Source: an uncultured Pelagibacteraceae bacterium
GTDB lineage: Bacteria; Pseudomonadota; Alphaproteobacteria; Pelagibacterales; Pelagibacteraceae
Direction of reading: 5' to 3'
DNA length: 60,508 bases
Assembly (NCBI GenBank): GCA_902620585.1
Contig: CACNJC010000005.1
Location: 1-60,508, forward strand
Part shown: piece after piece, positions 1 through 9,338 of the stretch
Layout of the letters: each line of letters opens with the position of its first letter
Position numbering within the stretch: the stretch's first letter is position 1
Translations under genes and position numbers: made by a program
Notes under the pieces: generated by a model
What the model saw: the letters and a program-made list of their open reading frames with translations, nothing else
Database searches by the model: none
What the model was told of the DNA's origin: nothing

Positions 1-2
1 CA

Positions 3-107
3 AAAATGGCTTATTTATTGACTTTTTTAATACAATTAATAATTGAATGTGAGTTTTTAAATGGACAAGCTTTAGAAAAAACAATAATTATGTTGAACGA
101 TCGTTAA
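3..107 (+). CDS. Possible 3' end of a gene entering from the left
   Basis: This frame is open from the window edge to a TAA at 105-107 and encodes about 34 residues ending in the peptide ALEKTIIMLNDR. It could be the C-terminus of a protein that starts outside the window, or a chance open frame. I do not recognise the product. The next gene starts 24 bases later. The left-hand sequence is needed to decide. Confidence 0.3.
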   Translation, partial: KMAYLLTFLIQLIIECEFLNGQALEKTIIMLNDR

Positions 108-131
108 ATTTAACAAAGAAAGTATATACTT

Positions 132-830
132 ATGAAAAAACTTATAATTACAGTTTTAACATCTATTATACTGACAAGTACTGCAGCATTTGCTGGTAGT
201 ATCCAAGTTGGAGTTAAAGCATCTCAAGCTTTTATTGAAGCTACAGGTACTGAGACAACAACTGCGGGTTCTGTAACTGGCGGTGCGGCTAATACTAATT
301 CTACAAGCGTAGATAACAGTGCACCAATCGCTGGAGCATTTGTTGAATACAGCTTTGATAGTTCACTTTATGGTCAAGAAGGTAACGAAATTACAATCGG
401 TGCTAACATGACATTTGGAGATGCGGACGTAAGTGATGCAATCCACTCAAGAACAGAATCAGCGGAAGACACAGCTGGATCTGGTACTGATGGAACACCA
501 ACTTACGAAGCTAGAGCTACAGTTGAAGAGTTCGTTAACTACTACGTTGAAGTGCCTTTAACTGGAATGATCTTCGTAAAATTAGGATATTCTGAAATTG
601 ATGTGATCACGGATGAAGACCAAGAACACCACGGTTCATACGGTAATGCGACTTTAGATGGTACGAATTACGGTATTGGATTGAAAGGTATGAATGGTAA
701 TATGACTTGGAAAGTTGCTTATGAAGCTACTGACTGGGATTCATTAAGCCTTACATCTACAACATCAAACACAATATCAGCTGACTTGGACGTAGACGAA
801 CTAGCGTTATCAGTAGGTTATAGATTTTAA
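132..830 (+). CDS. Outer-membrane beta-barrel (porin-like) protein
   Basis: This 232-residue protein has a clear Sec signal peptide: KK, a hydrophobic run, and cleavage near AAFA-GS at about residue 22. The mature part is rich in Thr, Ser, Gly and Asn and shows alternating hydrophobic/polar strands (for example EFVNYYVEVPL and FVKLGYSEIDV). It ends in a strand with terminal Phe (VGYRF), the usual C-terminal signature for outer-membrane insertion. It is likely a small surface barrel of the OmpW/opacity type, with unknown cargo. Codon use is less AT-extreme than its neighbours, as expected for a highly expressed envelope protein. A strong terminator follows. The exact subfamily is not certain. 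Confidence 0.7.
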   Translation: MKKLIITVLTSIILTSTAAFAGSIQVGVKASQAFIEATGTETTTAGSVTGGAANTNSTSVDNSAPIAGAFVEYSFDSSLYGQEGNEITIGANMTFGDADVSDAIHSRTESAEDTAGSGTDGTPTYEARATVEEFVNYYVEVPLTGMIFVKLGYSEIDVITDEDQEHHGSYGNATLDGTNYGIGLKGMNGNMTWKVAYEATDWDSLSLTSTTSNTISADLDVDELALSVGYRF

Positions 831-855
831 ATAATTTAAATTATTTATAAAAATT

Positions 856-889
856 AAACCCGCTTATTTTTATAGGCGGGTTTTTTTTA
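856..889 (+). terminator. Rho-independent terminator after the barrel gene
   Basis: AAACCCGC (856-863) pairs with GCGGGTTT (876-883) as an 8-bp stem with a 12-nt loop, followed by a T run to 888. It lies between convergent genes and overlaps the gcvP stop codon, so it may also help end the leftward gcv transcript. Confidence 0.9.
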
Positions 890-3754
890 TGCGGCTTCTT
901 CTTTATATTCATCTATTGAAGGACAAGAACACACAAGATTTCTGTCACCATAAACATTATCAACTCTAGCTACCGGAGCCCAATATTTATAATCTTTTAA
1001 ATGTGTTTTTGGAAAAGCTGCCTCTTTTCTTGAATAAGAGTGTTTCCATTCATCTGCGGATAGTTCTAAATAAGTATGAGGAGCATTGATTAATGGATTA
1101 TCTTTTTTATCAAATTTACCATTTTCAATTTTATCTATTTCATCTTTAATATTCAATAATGTGTCACAAAATCTATCTATTTCTTCTAGATTTTCGCTTT
1201 CAGTCGGTTCAATCATAATAGTTCCTGAAACTGGCCAGGACATTGTCGGCGCATGATAACCATAATCAATTAATCTTTTTGCTATATCTTCCTCAGTAAT
1301 ACCTAATTTCTCTTTAATTGGTCTAAGGTCAACAATACATTCATGGGCAACGTTGCCATTTTTTCCTGTGTACAAAATTTTAAATTTTTCTGATAATCTT
1401 TTTGAAATATAGTTAGCATTTAAAATTGCTATTTGTGAAGCTAGTTTTAAACCTTGTGATCCCATCATTTTTATATACATCCATGATATTACCAAAATAC
1501 TAGCACTTCCCCATGGAGCTGCAGATACAGGACCCATACCTTTCTCTGAATTTAAGTTTTTGACAAATCGGTGCGTTGGTAAAAATTCTTGCAAATGTTT
1601 TGCACAAGCTATAGGCCCCATACCAGGACCACCCCCACCATGAGGAATGCAAAATGTTTTGTGTAAGTTGATATGACAAACATCTGGTCCGAATTTTCCT
1701 GGCTTAGCAATTCCTACTAATGCATTTAAATTTGCTCCGTCCATATAAACTTGACCACCGTAAGAATGTACTATGTCACAAATTTCATTAATTTTTTCCT
1801 CAAAAACACCGTGTGTTGAAGGGTAGGTAACCATTAATGCTGCAAGATCTTTTGAATATTTCTCAGATTTACTTTTTAAATCTTTTAAATCAATATTTCC
1901 GTTTTCATCACAATTTATAACCACCACTTTCATACCAGACATCTGTGCACTAGCTGGATTAGTTCCGTGAGCAGAATTAGGTATTAAACAAACATTTCTG
2001 TTAGGCTCATTATTATTTTTATGAAACGCCCTTATCGTCATCAAACCTGCATACTCTCCTTGAGCACCAGAGTTAGGCTGTAAAGAAACAGCATCAAATC
2101 CTGTAATTTCTTTAAGATCTTTTATCAAATCATTGAATAATATTTTATATCCCTTCATCTGATTTTCGGGAACATAAGGGTGCGGTAATGAAAATTCTTT
2201 CCAAGAAATAGGTATCATTTCTGCTGTAGAATTTAATTTCATTGTACACGATCCAAGTGCAATCATTGATCTATTCAGAGCGATATCACTATCCTCTAAT
2301 CTTTTTAAATATCTCATCATTTCAGTTTCTGAATGGTACTTATTGAAAACAGGATGAGATAAATAACTTGAAGTTCTTAATAGATTTTTTGGAAGATTAT
2401 CAAGATTGATATCACTAGTTTTTGTTACATCTTTACTAATGCCAAATATATTTAAAAGTAAATTAACGTGATCTAGCCTTTTAGCTTCATCAAAGGCTAC
2501 TGATAAAGTTTCTTTATCAACTTTTCTGAGATTAACTCTTTCAGATAAAGCTTTATTAAAGATTTCATCAGTTTTATCTTTTGTTTTAATTGTTACGGTA
2601 TCGAAAAAATTGTTAGTATGGAGTTCAAAACCACCTTTTTTAAGATTATCTGCAAATAATTTTGCCAATTTTGATGTTCTATTAGCTATTTCGAGAATTC
2701 CATTAGGACCATGATAAATTGCGTAAGCAGCTGAAACTATTGCTAATAGAGCTTGAGCGGTGCAAATATTGCTTGTTGCTTTATCCCTTCTAATATGTTG
2801 TTCACGAGTTTGCAGAGATAGTCTATAAGCTTTCTTACCAAACCTATCGACTGATACACCTATAATTCTTCCAGGTATAGATCTTTTAAATTCTTCTTTA
2901 GTAGCAAAAAAAGCAGCATGAGGTCCACCGTATCCCATTGGAACACCAAATCTTTGCGCATTACCAACAGCGATATCAGCTCCAAGTTCAGCTGGAGTTT
3001 TGATTCTTGCTAAAGATAATAAATCACAAATTACAATGGCTTTACCCCCTTTTTTGTGGATTAAGCTTATTGACTCACTAGGATCTTTTATTTCTCCAAA
3101 AGTATCTGGATAAGCAATTACACCACAAATTATCTCATCTTTAATATCTTTAAGATATTCTTCTTGATTACCGATCAAGAGTTCGAGTCCAAAAGGTTCA
3201 GCTCTAGTTTTTATTAAATCTATAGTTTGAGGATTACATGAATTTGATACATAAATTTTTTTAGAATCATTTTTGTTAACTCTTTGAGCCAATCCTACCG
3301 CTTCAGCAGCTGCAGTTGCCTCATCAAGCAGAGATGCATTTGCAATATCCATTCCGGTAAAATCAATTATCATTTGTTGAAAATTCAAGAGCATTTCTAA
3401 TCTCCCTTGAGCGACTTCAGGCTGGTAAGGCGTGTAAGACGTATACCATCCAGGATTCTCTAATAAATTTCTTAGCACCACATGAGGAGTAAGACAATTA
3501 TAGTATCCCATACCAATAAAGTTTCTAAAAGTCTCATTTTTTTGAGATATCAATTTTAGTTTTTTTAATGCCTCACTCTCAGAAAGAGAGCTTTCAATTT
3601 TTAAATTATTTTTTAATAAAATATTTTCAGGAACAGTATTCTTTATTAACTCCTCTAAAGATGAACTTCCTATATATTTTAAAATTTTTTCTTGATCTGC
3701 TTTTGAAGGACCAATGTGTCTATTAATAAATTCTTTTGTAGTATCGTCTATCAT
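887..3754 (-). CDS. gcvP: Glycine dehydrogenase (decarboxylating), P-protein
   Basis: This is the P-protein of the glycine cleavage system. It decarboxylates glycine on PLP and passes the aminomethyl group to lipoyl-GcvH in the cytoplasm. At 955 residues it is the single-chain form with fused N- and C-terminal halves. The PLP-lysine motif (INLHKTFCIPHGGGGPGMGP) is intact at about residues 697-716, and the glycine-rich STHGVFEE segment is also present. It is last in a leftward gcvT-gcvH-gcvP operon and its start directly abuts the gcvH stop. The promoter and riboswitch lie upstream of gcvT. Nothing looks broken. Confidence 0.97.
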   Translation of the reverse strand: MIDDTTKEFINRHIGPSKADQEKILKYIGSSSLEELIKNTVPENILLKNNLKIESSLSESEALKKLKLISQKNETFRNFIGMGYYNCLTPHVVLRNLLENPGWYTSYTPYQPEVAQGRLEMLLNFQQMIIDFTGMDIANASLLDEATAAAEAVGLAQRVNKNDSKKIYVSNSCNPQTIDLIKTRAEPFGLELLIGNQEEYLKDIKDEIICGVIAYPDTFGEIKDPSESISLIHKKGGKAIVICDLLSLARIKTPAELGADIAVGNAQRFGVPMGYGGPHAAFFATKEEFKRSIPGRIIGVSVDRFGKKAYRLSLQTREQHIRRDKATSNICTAQALLAIVSAAYAIYHGPNGILEIANRTSKLAKLFADNLKKGGFELHTNNFFDTVTIKTKDKTDEIFNKALSERVNLRKVDKETLSVAFDEAKRLDHVNLLLNIFGISKDVTKTSDINLDNLPKNLLRTSSYLSHPVFNKYHSETEMMRYLKRLEDSDIALNRSMIALGSCTMKLNSTAEMIPISWKEFSLPHPYVPENQMKGYKILFNDLIKDLKEITGFDAVSLQPNSGAQGEYAGLMTIRAFHKNNNEPNRNVCLIPNSAHGTNPASAQMSGMKVVVINCDENGNIDLKDLKSKSEKYSKDLAALMVTYPSTHGVFEEKINEICDIVHSYGGQVYMDGANLNALVGIAKPGKFGPDVCHINLHKTFCIPHGGGGPGMGPIACAKHLQEFLPTHRFVKNLNSEKGMGPVSAAPWGSASILVISWMYIKMMGSQGLKLASQIAILNANYISKRLSEKFKILYTGKNGNVAHECIVDLRPIKEKLGITEEDIAKRLIDYGYHAPTMSWPVSGTIMIEPTESENLEEIDRFCDTLLNIKDEIDKIENGKFDKKDNPLINAPHTYLELSADEWKHSYSRKEAAFPKTHLKDYKYWAPVARVDNVYGDRNLVCSCPSIDEYKEEAA

Positions 3755-4135
3755 TTAATTCGGGTTCTCCTTACAAAATTTGTCGTATTCCTCTTTTGAC
3801 ATCAAAGTGTCAAATTCTTTTTTATCTTTAATCTTTAATTTAAAAAACCAGCTCCCTCCCTCTGGGTCCGAGTTAATGCTACTTGGATCGTCTACTATGG
3901 CTTTATTTCCCTCAGTAATTTCTCCAGAGATCGGGGAATAAACATCACTCGCTGCTTTTGTTGACTCCACTACAGCTGCCTGACCTTCTTTCTCCACAGA
4001 TTTTCCTGTTTCAGGCACTTCTGCAAAGACTATATCTCCGAGTAATTCAGTAGCGTGTTTTGTGATACCAACTGTGGCGATTTCACCATCTAACGAAACC
4101 CATTCGTGTTTTTTTGAATATTTTTTTTCACTCAT
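3755..4135 (-). CDS. gcvH: Glycine cleavage system H protein
   Basis: This 126-residue lipoyl carrier shuttles the aminomethyl intermediate between GcvP, GcvT and the L-protein. The lipoylation site is the Lys in [13 protein letters not shown] at about residue 60, and the length is normal for GcvH. It is the middle gene of the operon, 11 bases after gcvT and immediately before gcvP. No L-protein (lpd) or lipoylation gene is in this window. Confidence 0.97.
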   Translation of the reverse strand: MSEKKYSKKHEWVSLDGEIATVGITKHATELLGDIVFAEVPETGKSVEKEGQAAVVESTKAASDVYSPISGEITEGNKAIVDDPSSINSDPEGGSWFFKLKIKDKKEFDTLMSKEEYDKFCKENPN

Positions 4136-4146
4136 ATTTACCCCTT

Positions 4147-5241
4147 TTATTTAACATAGCTTTTTTTATAAAATGGAAGACCAGAAACTTTTCCCCCATA
4201 TTTTCTTCCTCTAATTTCAAGTTGAATAGGTGTTCCTACTTCTGCAAATTTTGATTTAACGTAACCCATTGCAACCGGAGCATTTACACTTGGACCAAAA
4301 GTTCCACTGGTAACAAGACCTATTTCATTCCCTTTAGTTGAAAAAATTTTAGTATTTTCTCTAGCAATTACTTTACCCTCAGGTTTAATGCCAATTCTTA
4401 TTTTTTCGCTTCCATTAGCTAATAGATTTTTGATCTTATCCCATCCATTAAATCCACCAACATCTTTTCTTTTTTTTGCAATAGCCCACTTTAAATTAGC
4501 TTCAACAGGATTTATTTTTTCGTTTAAATCGTGTCCGTACAAACAAAGGCCTGCTTCTAATCTCAATGTATCTCTCGCCCCTAAACCTATTGGTTTAACG
4601 TCATTTGAAATTAAAAAATTAATAAGTTTTTCTACTTTTTTATTTGAAATAGAAATTTCAAAACCATCTTCTCCAGTATAACCCGATCTAGTAATGTACA
4701 AATTTTCACCTTCAAAATTAAATTTATTTCCAGTCATAAATTTTAAATTAGATACACTAGGAATAAGTTTTTCTAATATCTCAACCGACTTAGGCCCTTG
4801 CAATGCTATTAAAGATAATTCGTTATTCAAATGATATTTATGATTTTTTCCTAAGAATTGTGAAATTTGTTTAATATCGTTTTCTTTGCATGCTGCATTT
4901 AAAATTATACAAAATCCCTTCTCAGTTTTTGTTACAATTAAATCATCAATTATACCCCCATCGTTGTTAAGTAGAAAAGAGTATTTTGAGTGATTTATTT
5001 TCAAAGATCTTAAGTCTGCAGGAATAATTTTTTCTAAAGCATCTGTTAAAGTTTCATCGCCCTCTAAAAAAAATTGTCCCATATGAGAAACATCAAAAAA
5101 TCCAGCGAATGTTCTAGTAGAGATATGCTCTTTTACAATTCCATCTTTATATTGAATAGGCATTTCATAACCAGCAAAAGGAACAAATTTAGCTCCAAGG
5201 CTTTTATGAATATTATATAAGGCTGTTTTTTGTACTTCCAT
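4147..5241 (-). CDS. gcvT: Aminomethyltransferase, T-protein
   Basis: This 364-residue T-protein transfers the methylene unit from aminomethyl-GcvH to tetrahydrofolate and releases ammonia. Family hallmarks are FFDVSHMGQ near the N-terminus, the folate-binding segment around [13 protein letters not shown], and a C-terminal barrel domain with VTSGTFGPS. It is first in the operon, so the riboswitch immediately upstream would control all three genes. With folE nearby and a CADD-type pABA protein further right, this window holds several genes tied to folate one-carbon metabolism. Confidence 0.97.
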   Translation of the reverse strand: MEVQKTALYNIHKSLGAKFVPFAGYEMPIQYKDGIVKEHISTRTFAGFFDVSHMGQFFLEGDETLTDALEKIIPADLRSLKINHSKYSFLLNNDGGIIDDLIVTKTEKGFCIILNAACKENDIKQISQFLGKNHKYHLNNELSLIALQGPKSVEILEKLIPSVSNLKFMTGNKFNFEGENLYITRSGYTGEDGFEISISNKKVEKLINFLISNDVKPIGLGARDTLRLEAGLCLYGHDLNEKINPVEANLKWAIAKKRKDVGGFNGWDKIKNLLANGSEKIRIGIKPEGKVIARENTKIFSTKGNEIGLVTSGTFGPSVNAPVAMGYVKSKFAEVGTPIQLEIRGRKYGGKVSGLPFYKKSYVK

Positions 5242-5261
5242 AATAACTCTTAATCACTCCC

Positions 5262-5405
5262 TATCTGTCTATGTACCTGAGAGATTTAATCCTTCGGTGA
5301 GGCCTAAGCCTGCTTTCCAGAGTTATTACAGCAACGGTCCTTTTGCCTGAGAGTTTCTAGGGTAGTTGCTCCTTCGGCGCCACATAAATGTGATCTCTCC
5401 CGTTA
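5262..5405 (-). promoter_or_regulatory. Tandem glycine riboswitch in the gcvT leader
   Basis: Read on the minus strand, the leader holds two glycine-aptamer cores. The promoter-proximal one lies at about 5335-5405 and contains CTCTCAGGCAAAAGGACCG. The gcvT-proximal one lies at about 5262-5332 and contains CCGAAGGATTAAATCTCTCAGGTAC. Both have the purine-rich GCCGAAGGAG/ACCGAAGGA stem-loop and the CTCTCAGG core typical of glycine riboswitches. The family usually switches gcv expression on when glycine is high. The ends given are approximate. Confidence 0.93.
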
Positions 5406-5447
5406 CAGATGGATTCTCCTCTAAAAGACTTTAAAAGTCAAATATTT

Positions 5448-6314
5448 TTAGGCTGAAATTTGCTTATTTTTATCTAAACTTTTTATAATTATTGCGAAAA
5501 TAATTATTGATCCACCAATAAAAACACTCATTGGTGGAATCTCACTTAAAAATAACCAAACCCACAAAGGTGCAAAAATTGTTTCTGTAAGCATCAATAA
5601 TCCGATAGTCACTGACTTTGTTGTCCTGGATCCGATAGTAATACAAACAAAACCAAAAGTAAGTTGAGGCACACCTAGCAAAAAACCCATTAAGATATCA
5701 TTATTTGTAAAACTTAAATCATTAGTCATTAAAAATGAAATTAACGTGCTAGAAATTGATGCATACCAAATTGCTGGAACTAAATCTAAATTAGCATTTT
5801 TTCTTATTATCATTACTAATATTGAAAAGCTAATTGGTATTGTTAAAGCTACTAAATTACCGAAGAGAGTTCCTCCAGAAATTGAATCCCCTATCATTAC
5901 TGAAATTCCCATCATAGCGAGTATTATTGAAAGAAGACCAATAATTGAAACTTTTTCTTTCAAATAAAAGTACCCAAAAATTGCTAAGAACATTGTTTGG
6001 GTGCTAATAATAAAAACTACGTTTGCTACTGATGTATTCATCATTGCAAACACAAAAGCTATAAAGCTAAAAGACATTACAAAACCACCTAGCAATCCAG
6101 CCAAGCCAGCTTTCTTTACAGTTTTGAAAGCATTTTTTTTATACATTAATAGTAAAAAAACTGAGACACCTAAAAAGAAAAAAAATGATCTTAACAATAA
6201 TATTTTCCAAGCATCACTAGTTTCAAACGATCTTACAATGAAGCCTCCCCAACTTAGGCAAAAACCTCCAAAAAGTAGAAGCATATACCCAGGTATTTTG
6301 TAAAGAATTTTCAT
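5448..6314 (-). CDS. DMT-superfamily (EamA) transporter
   Basis: This is a 288-residue inner-membrane protein with about ten hydrophobic helices arranged as two EamA repeats. The second half repeats the PxxW/EP-type pattern around FAPLWVWLFLSEIPP. Such proteins export or exchange metabolites, but the substrate cannot be read from sequence. Its start overlaps the stop of the upstream MATE gene by 4 bases, so the two are translationally coupled. The glycine riboswitch lies just beyond its stop and belongs to gcvT, not to this gene. Confidence 0.85.
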   Translation of the reverse strand: MKILYKIPGYMLLLFGGFCLSWGGFIVRSFETSDAWKILLLRSFFFFLGVSVFLLLMYKKNAFKTVKKAGLAGLLGGFVMSFSFIAFVFAMMNTSVANVVFIISTQTMFLAIFGYFYLKEKVSIIGLLSIILAMMGISVMIGDSISGGTLFGNLVALTIPISFSILVMIIRKNANLDLVPAIWYASISSTLISFLMTNDLSFTNNDILMGFLLGVPQLTFGFVCITIGSRTTKSVTIGLLMLTETIFAPLWVWLFLSEIPPMSVFIGGSIIIFAIIIKSLDKNKQISA

Positions 6315-7639
6315 TTAAATTTTTTTATAATTTTGTTTAATAAAAAGTTTAAGGTCAGCGATCTAAACACCATAAAAAGTAATAAAGCAAACCATAATCC
6401 ATGATTTCCAAAATATTTTGTAAGATATATAGACGTTATGATAAAAGAAGCAGCTGAAACCATCATAGCATTTCTCATTTCTTTAGTTAGTGTTGCTCCA
6501 ATAAATATTCCATCGAATTGATAGCAAAAAGATGCAGTAGCAGGAATTATAAGTATCCATATAATATGTTTATAGGAAATAAATCTTAAAATCTCAACGT
6601 CAGTCAAAACGTTAATAATTTGTTTAAAAAAGATTAAATAAATTAATGAGATAATCAATGCAGTTAAAAAACTTAATTGTATCGAATTAGTCACCGCAAG
6701 CTGAAATGATTTTTTATTTCCTCTACCAACGGCAAACCCTATTATGCCCTCTGTTGAAAATGCATAAGCATCAAGAAAAAAAGAAGCTAAAATTATAAAT
6801 TGCATTAAAATAGCATTCACTGCCAAATAATCCTCTCCTAACTTTGCACCAAGATATGTAAACCAAAAAAATGAAAATGTTAGAAAAAGAGTTCTTATAA
6901 AAATATCGAGGTTGATATTGAATAGTTTGATAATTTTGCTTGGTATAATTAATTTTTCAAATTTTGGAATTATTTGAAAATGTTTTACTATAAAATTATA
7001 TGTATAGATTAAAAAAATAAAAATAGTTACATAACTCGATATTAAAGTGCCTAAAGCCACTCCTAATATGTCTAGATTTAATGATAAAACAAAAAAAGAA
7101 CTTAGAGCTATATTTAATGAAGAAAAAAAGATTATAAGTAAACTAGATATTCTGGTTTTTTGTAAACCTAGATAAAAACCAATTAATATGTAGATTATTA
7201 ACTCCGCCGGTATAGAAAATATTCTAGTAGATATATAGGTATTTATTAAAGCTTGTGTTTCAATTGATGTTGGAAATAATATTTTTGAAAAATGTATTAT
7301 GACTGGTTTTAATAAAGTAATTAAAGTAGCTATTATCAAAGCAACAATTAAATTTCTTAGCAATGTTTTGACGATTTCTCTGTAGTCTGATTTTCCAAAC
7401 AATTGAGCAACCAATCCAACTGTCCCCATTCTTAAAAAACCAAAGCTCCAAATGATCATGGTCATTACTGAGGTTGCAACACTTGTAGCCGCAAGATACT
7501 TGGCATCTCCTAAATTTCCCATTAGACCTGTATCTATTATTCCAACTAAGGGTATGGCTAAATTTGAAAAAAAAACCGGAATGGATAACAATAATATTTG
7601 TTTTTTTGAAATAAATGCTGGATAGTTTTTATTAGTCAT
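6311..7639 (-). CDS. MATE-family efflux protein (DinF-like)
   Basis: This 442-residue polytopic protein has about twelve transmembrane helices in two MatE halves. The first carries PLVGIIDTGLMGNLGD and the second has the FEGIIGFAVG-like segment STEGIIGFAVGRG. Members export cations or drugs using Na+ or H+ gradients, and the substrate is unknown here. It is the first gene of a leftward pair with the DMT transporter. A 49-base gap separates it from the divergent TerC gene. Confidence 0.87.
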   Translation of the reverse strand: MTNKNYPAFISKKQILLLSIPVFFSNLAIPLVGIIDTGLMGNLGDAKYLAATSVATSVMTMIIWSFGFLRMGTVGLVAQLFGKSDYREIVKTLLRNLIVALIIATLITLLKPVIIHFSKILFPTSIETQALINTYISTRIFSIPAELIIYILIGFYLGLQKTRISSLLIIFFSSLNIALSSFFVLSLNLDILGVALGTLISSYVTIFIFLIYTYNFIVKHFQIIPKFEKLIIPSKIIKLFNINLDIFIRTLFLTFSFFWFTYLGAKLGEDYLAVNAILMQFIILASFFLDAYAFSTEGIIGFAVGRGNKKSFQLAVTNSIQLSFLTALIISLIYLIFFKQIINVLTDVEILRFISYKHIIWILIIPATASFCYQFDGIFIGATLTKEMRNAMMVSAASFIITSIYLTKYFGNHGLWFALLLFMVFRSLTLNFLLNKIIKKFK

Positions 7640-7688
7640 TTTTATTCTTTAATAATTTCGATTTAAATTATATACATGAATCATAATA

Positions 7689-8309
7689 ATGTTAGAGCAA
7701 TTTATAATTTCTATTCAGATCATACTTATCGATATAGTTATGGCCGCAGACAATGCGATCATTATAGGATTAATTGCTGCAAATTTTGCCCCAGCTAATA
7801 GGAAAAAAATTATTGCTTTAGGTGTGGCGGCTGCATTTCTGTTTAGAATAATATTTGCTTTCTTCGCCGATTACATGTTTGAATTTGCTTGGATTAAAAT
7901 TTTAGGTGGGGTTTTGCTGCTTTGGGTAATCAATAACTTGAGACAGGATTTTTTTGGTATAAACAAGGTTAGATCTCCACAAATGAAATCAAATGAAACT
8001 CAATCATTTGCTAATGGAGTATACAAAGTTTTAGTTGCTGATATCGCGATTAGTTTCGACAACGTTATTGGTGTTGTTGGAGCTGCAAAAGGGAACTATT
8101 ACTTGATGGTAGTCGGTTTACTTTTATCAGTATTCTTAATTGCTACTTTGGCAAGTTATTTTGCTGACTATATCAAAAAACATCAGTGGCTAGGTTATGT
8201 TGGTCTTATTGCAATTTTAATTATAGCTATTCAACTAATTGTTGGAGGTTTCGTAAATTTAGATGTTTTATCAATAAATGAAAAATATAAATTTTTATTT
8301 AGTATTTGA
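7689..8309 (+). CDS. TerC-family membrane protein (first of two)
   Basis: This 206-residue protein has about seven helices and the TerC signature acidic motifs within membrane segments: MAADNAIIIGLIAA near the N-terminus and AISFDNVIGVVGAAKG near residue 120. TerC proteins are linked to metal-ion handling (Mn2+ efflux in several bacteria, tellurite resistance historically); the role here is inferred. The 3' end overlaps the convergent sugar-epimerase gene by 15 bases. A paralogue lies at 56403-56975. Confidence 0.85.
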   Translation: MLEQFIISIQIILIDIVMAADNAIIIGLIAANFAPANRKKIIALGVAAAFLFRIIFAFFADYMFEFAWIKILGGVLLLWVINNLRQDFFGINKVRSPQMKSNETQSFANGVYKVLVADIAISFDNVIGVVGAAKGNYYLMVVGLLLSVFLIATLASYFADYIKKHQWLGYVGLIAILIIAIQLIVGGFVNLDVLSINEKYKFLFSI

Positions 8310-9338
8310 TAAATTTTTATACCAATTTATTGTTTTTATAAGACCCTCTCTAATGCCAGTCGAAATTTTATAATTTGTTTTTTTCAAAATTTTTTTATTT
8401 GAAATTTTTATGACTTTTGGAGACCCAATCATTTTGGAACCATGATTAATTAACTTTTTTTCAGAAATACTTCCAATCATTGAAAAAACTTTTCCTAAGG
8501 TAATCATTTTATGATTATTCAAATTAAATATTTGATTTTTTGTTTTAACAATAGTTTTAATCATCATATTAATAGCATCATATATAAACAAATTTGATCT
8601 AAGTTGATTTAAACCACCATATACATCAATCTTTTTATTTTTAATCGACCTTAAAATTACTTGATTTAAAACTCTTTCGTCATTTAATTTAGTCCCAGGT
8701 CCATAAATAAGACATGCTCTAAAAATTATAAAGTCTTTAAAACAGTTAACTATAAAAGACTCACCAAATTTTTTACTATCTATATAAGAAGATCTTGGAT
8801 GTGTAGATCCTGTATTGCCTACACTTTCCTCGTTACACTTTTTTTCATTTCCTGAATAAATTTCAGTTGTGCTTAAATATATAAATTTTCCATTTTTTTT
8901 TAAATTTTCTTTTAAATCAATTATTGAAGTAGAATTCAATTTATATGTAGATTTCTTATATTTTAAGAATTTCGATGGTTGCCCATAGCCAGCACAATGA
9001 AAAATAAAGTCATATTTCTTACTTTTTTGAATTTTATCTTTAGTTAAATCTTTCTTGATAAATTTTACTTTTTTATTTTTTTTGAAGTATTTTTTGACAA
9101 AATTAAAAAGAGAAACATTGTAGGTTCCATCTACATATATATTTTTTTTTTTTTCAATATTTAATTTGTTAAAAAAAAATAATAAGTTAATTCCAATTAT
9201 ACCAGAAACACCTGTTATAAGAATTTTCTTGTTATTGAAAAAGTCTATTTCATTTCTAGAAAGTTTTTTAATAGAAATAGCATTTAAATTGTTTATGAGA
9301 TTTTTTTTTATATACGTCTCTTTCTTATTTAAATTCAT
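8295..9338 (-). CDS. NAD-dependent sugar epimerase/dehydratase
   Basis: This 347-residue extended-SDR protein has the Rossmann motif GVSGIIGINLL at about residues 43-53, an STTEIYSG segment, and the catalytic pair YIDSK (YxxxK) at about 185-189. These enzymes epimerise, dehydrate or reduce nucleotide sugars. It is last in a leftward operon with a ColD-like dehydratase, an RmlC-like epimerase and a split transketolase. A C4 epimerase or ketoreductase step on a deoxysugar nucleotide is therefore a reasonable inference. The start overlaps the transketolase C-terminal gene by 14 bases. Runs of A/T and Lys/Asn-heavy coding set it apart from housekeeping genes. Confidence 0.85.
   Translation of the reverse strand: MNLNKKETYIKKNLINNLNAISIKKLSRNEIDFFNNKKILITGVSGIIGINLLFFFNKLNIEKKKNIYVDGTYNVSLFNFVKKYFKKNKKVKFIKKDLTKDKIQKSKKYDFIFHCAGYGQPSKFLKYKKSTYKLNSTSIIDLKENLKKNGKFIYLSTTEIYSGNEKKCNEESVGNTGSTHPRSSYIDSKKFGESFIVNCFKDFIIFRACLIYGPGTKLNDERVLNQVILRSIKNKKIDVYGGLNQLRSNLFIYDAINMMIKTIVKTKNQIFNLNNHKMITLGKVFSMIGSISEKKLINHGSKMIGSPKVIKISNKKILKKTNYKISTGIREGLIKTINWYKNLSNTK

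Noticed and set aside
4388-4681. Open frame antisense to gcvT
   Set aside because: It lies wholly inside a conserved enzyme gene, has no ribosome-binding site and no domain; it is a shadow of the true frame.
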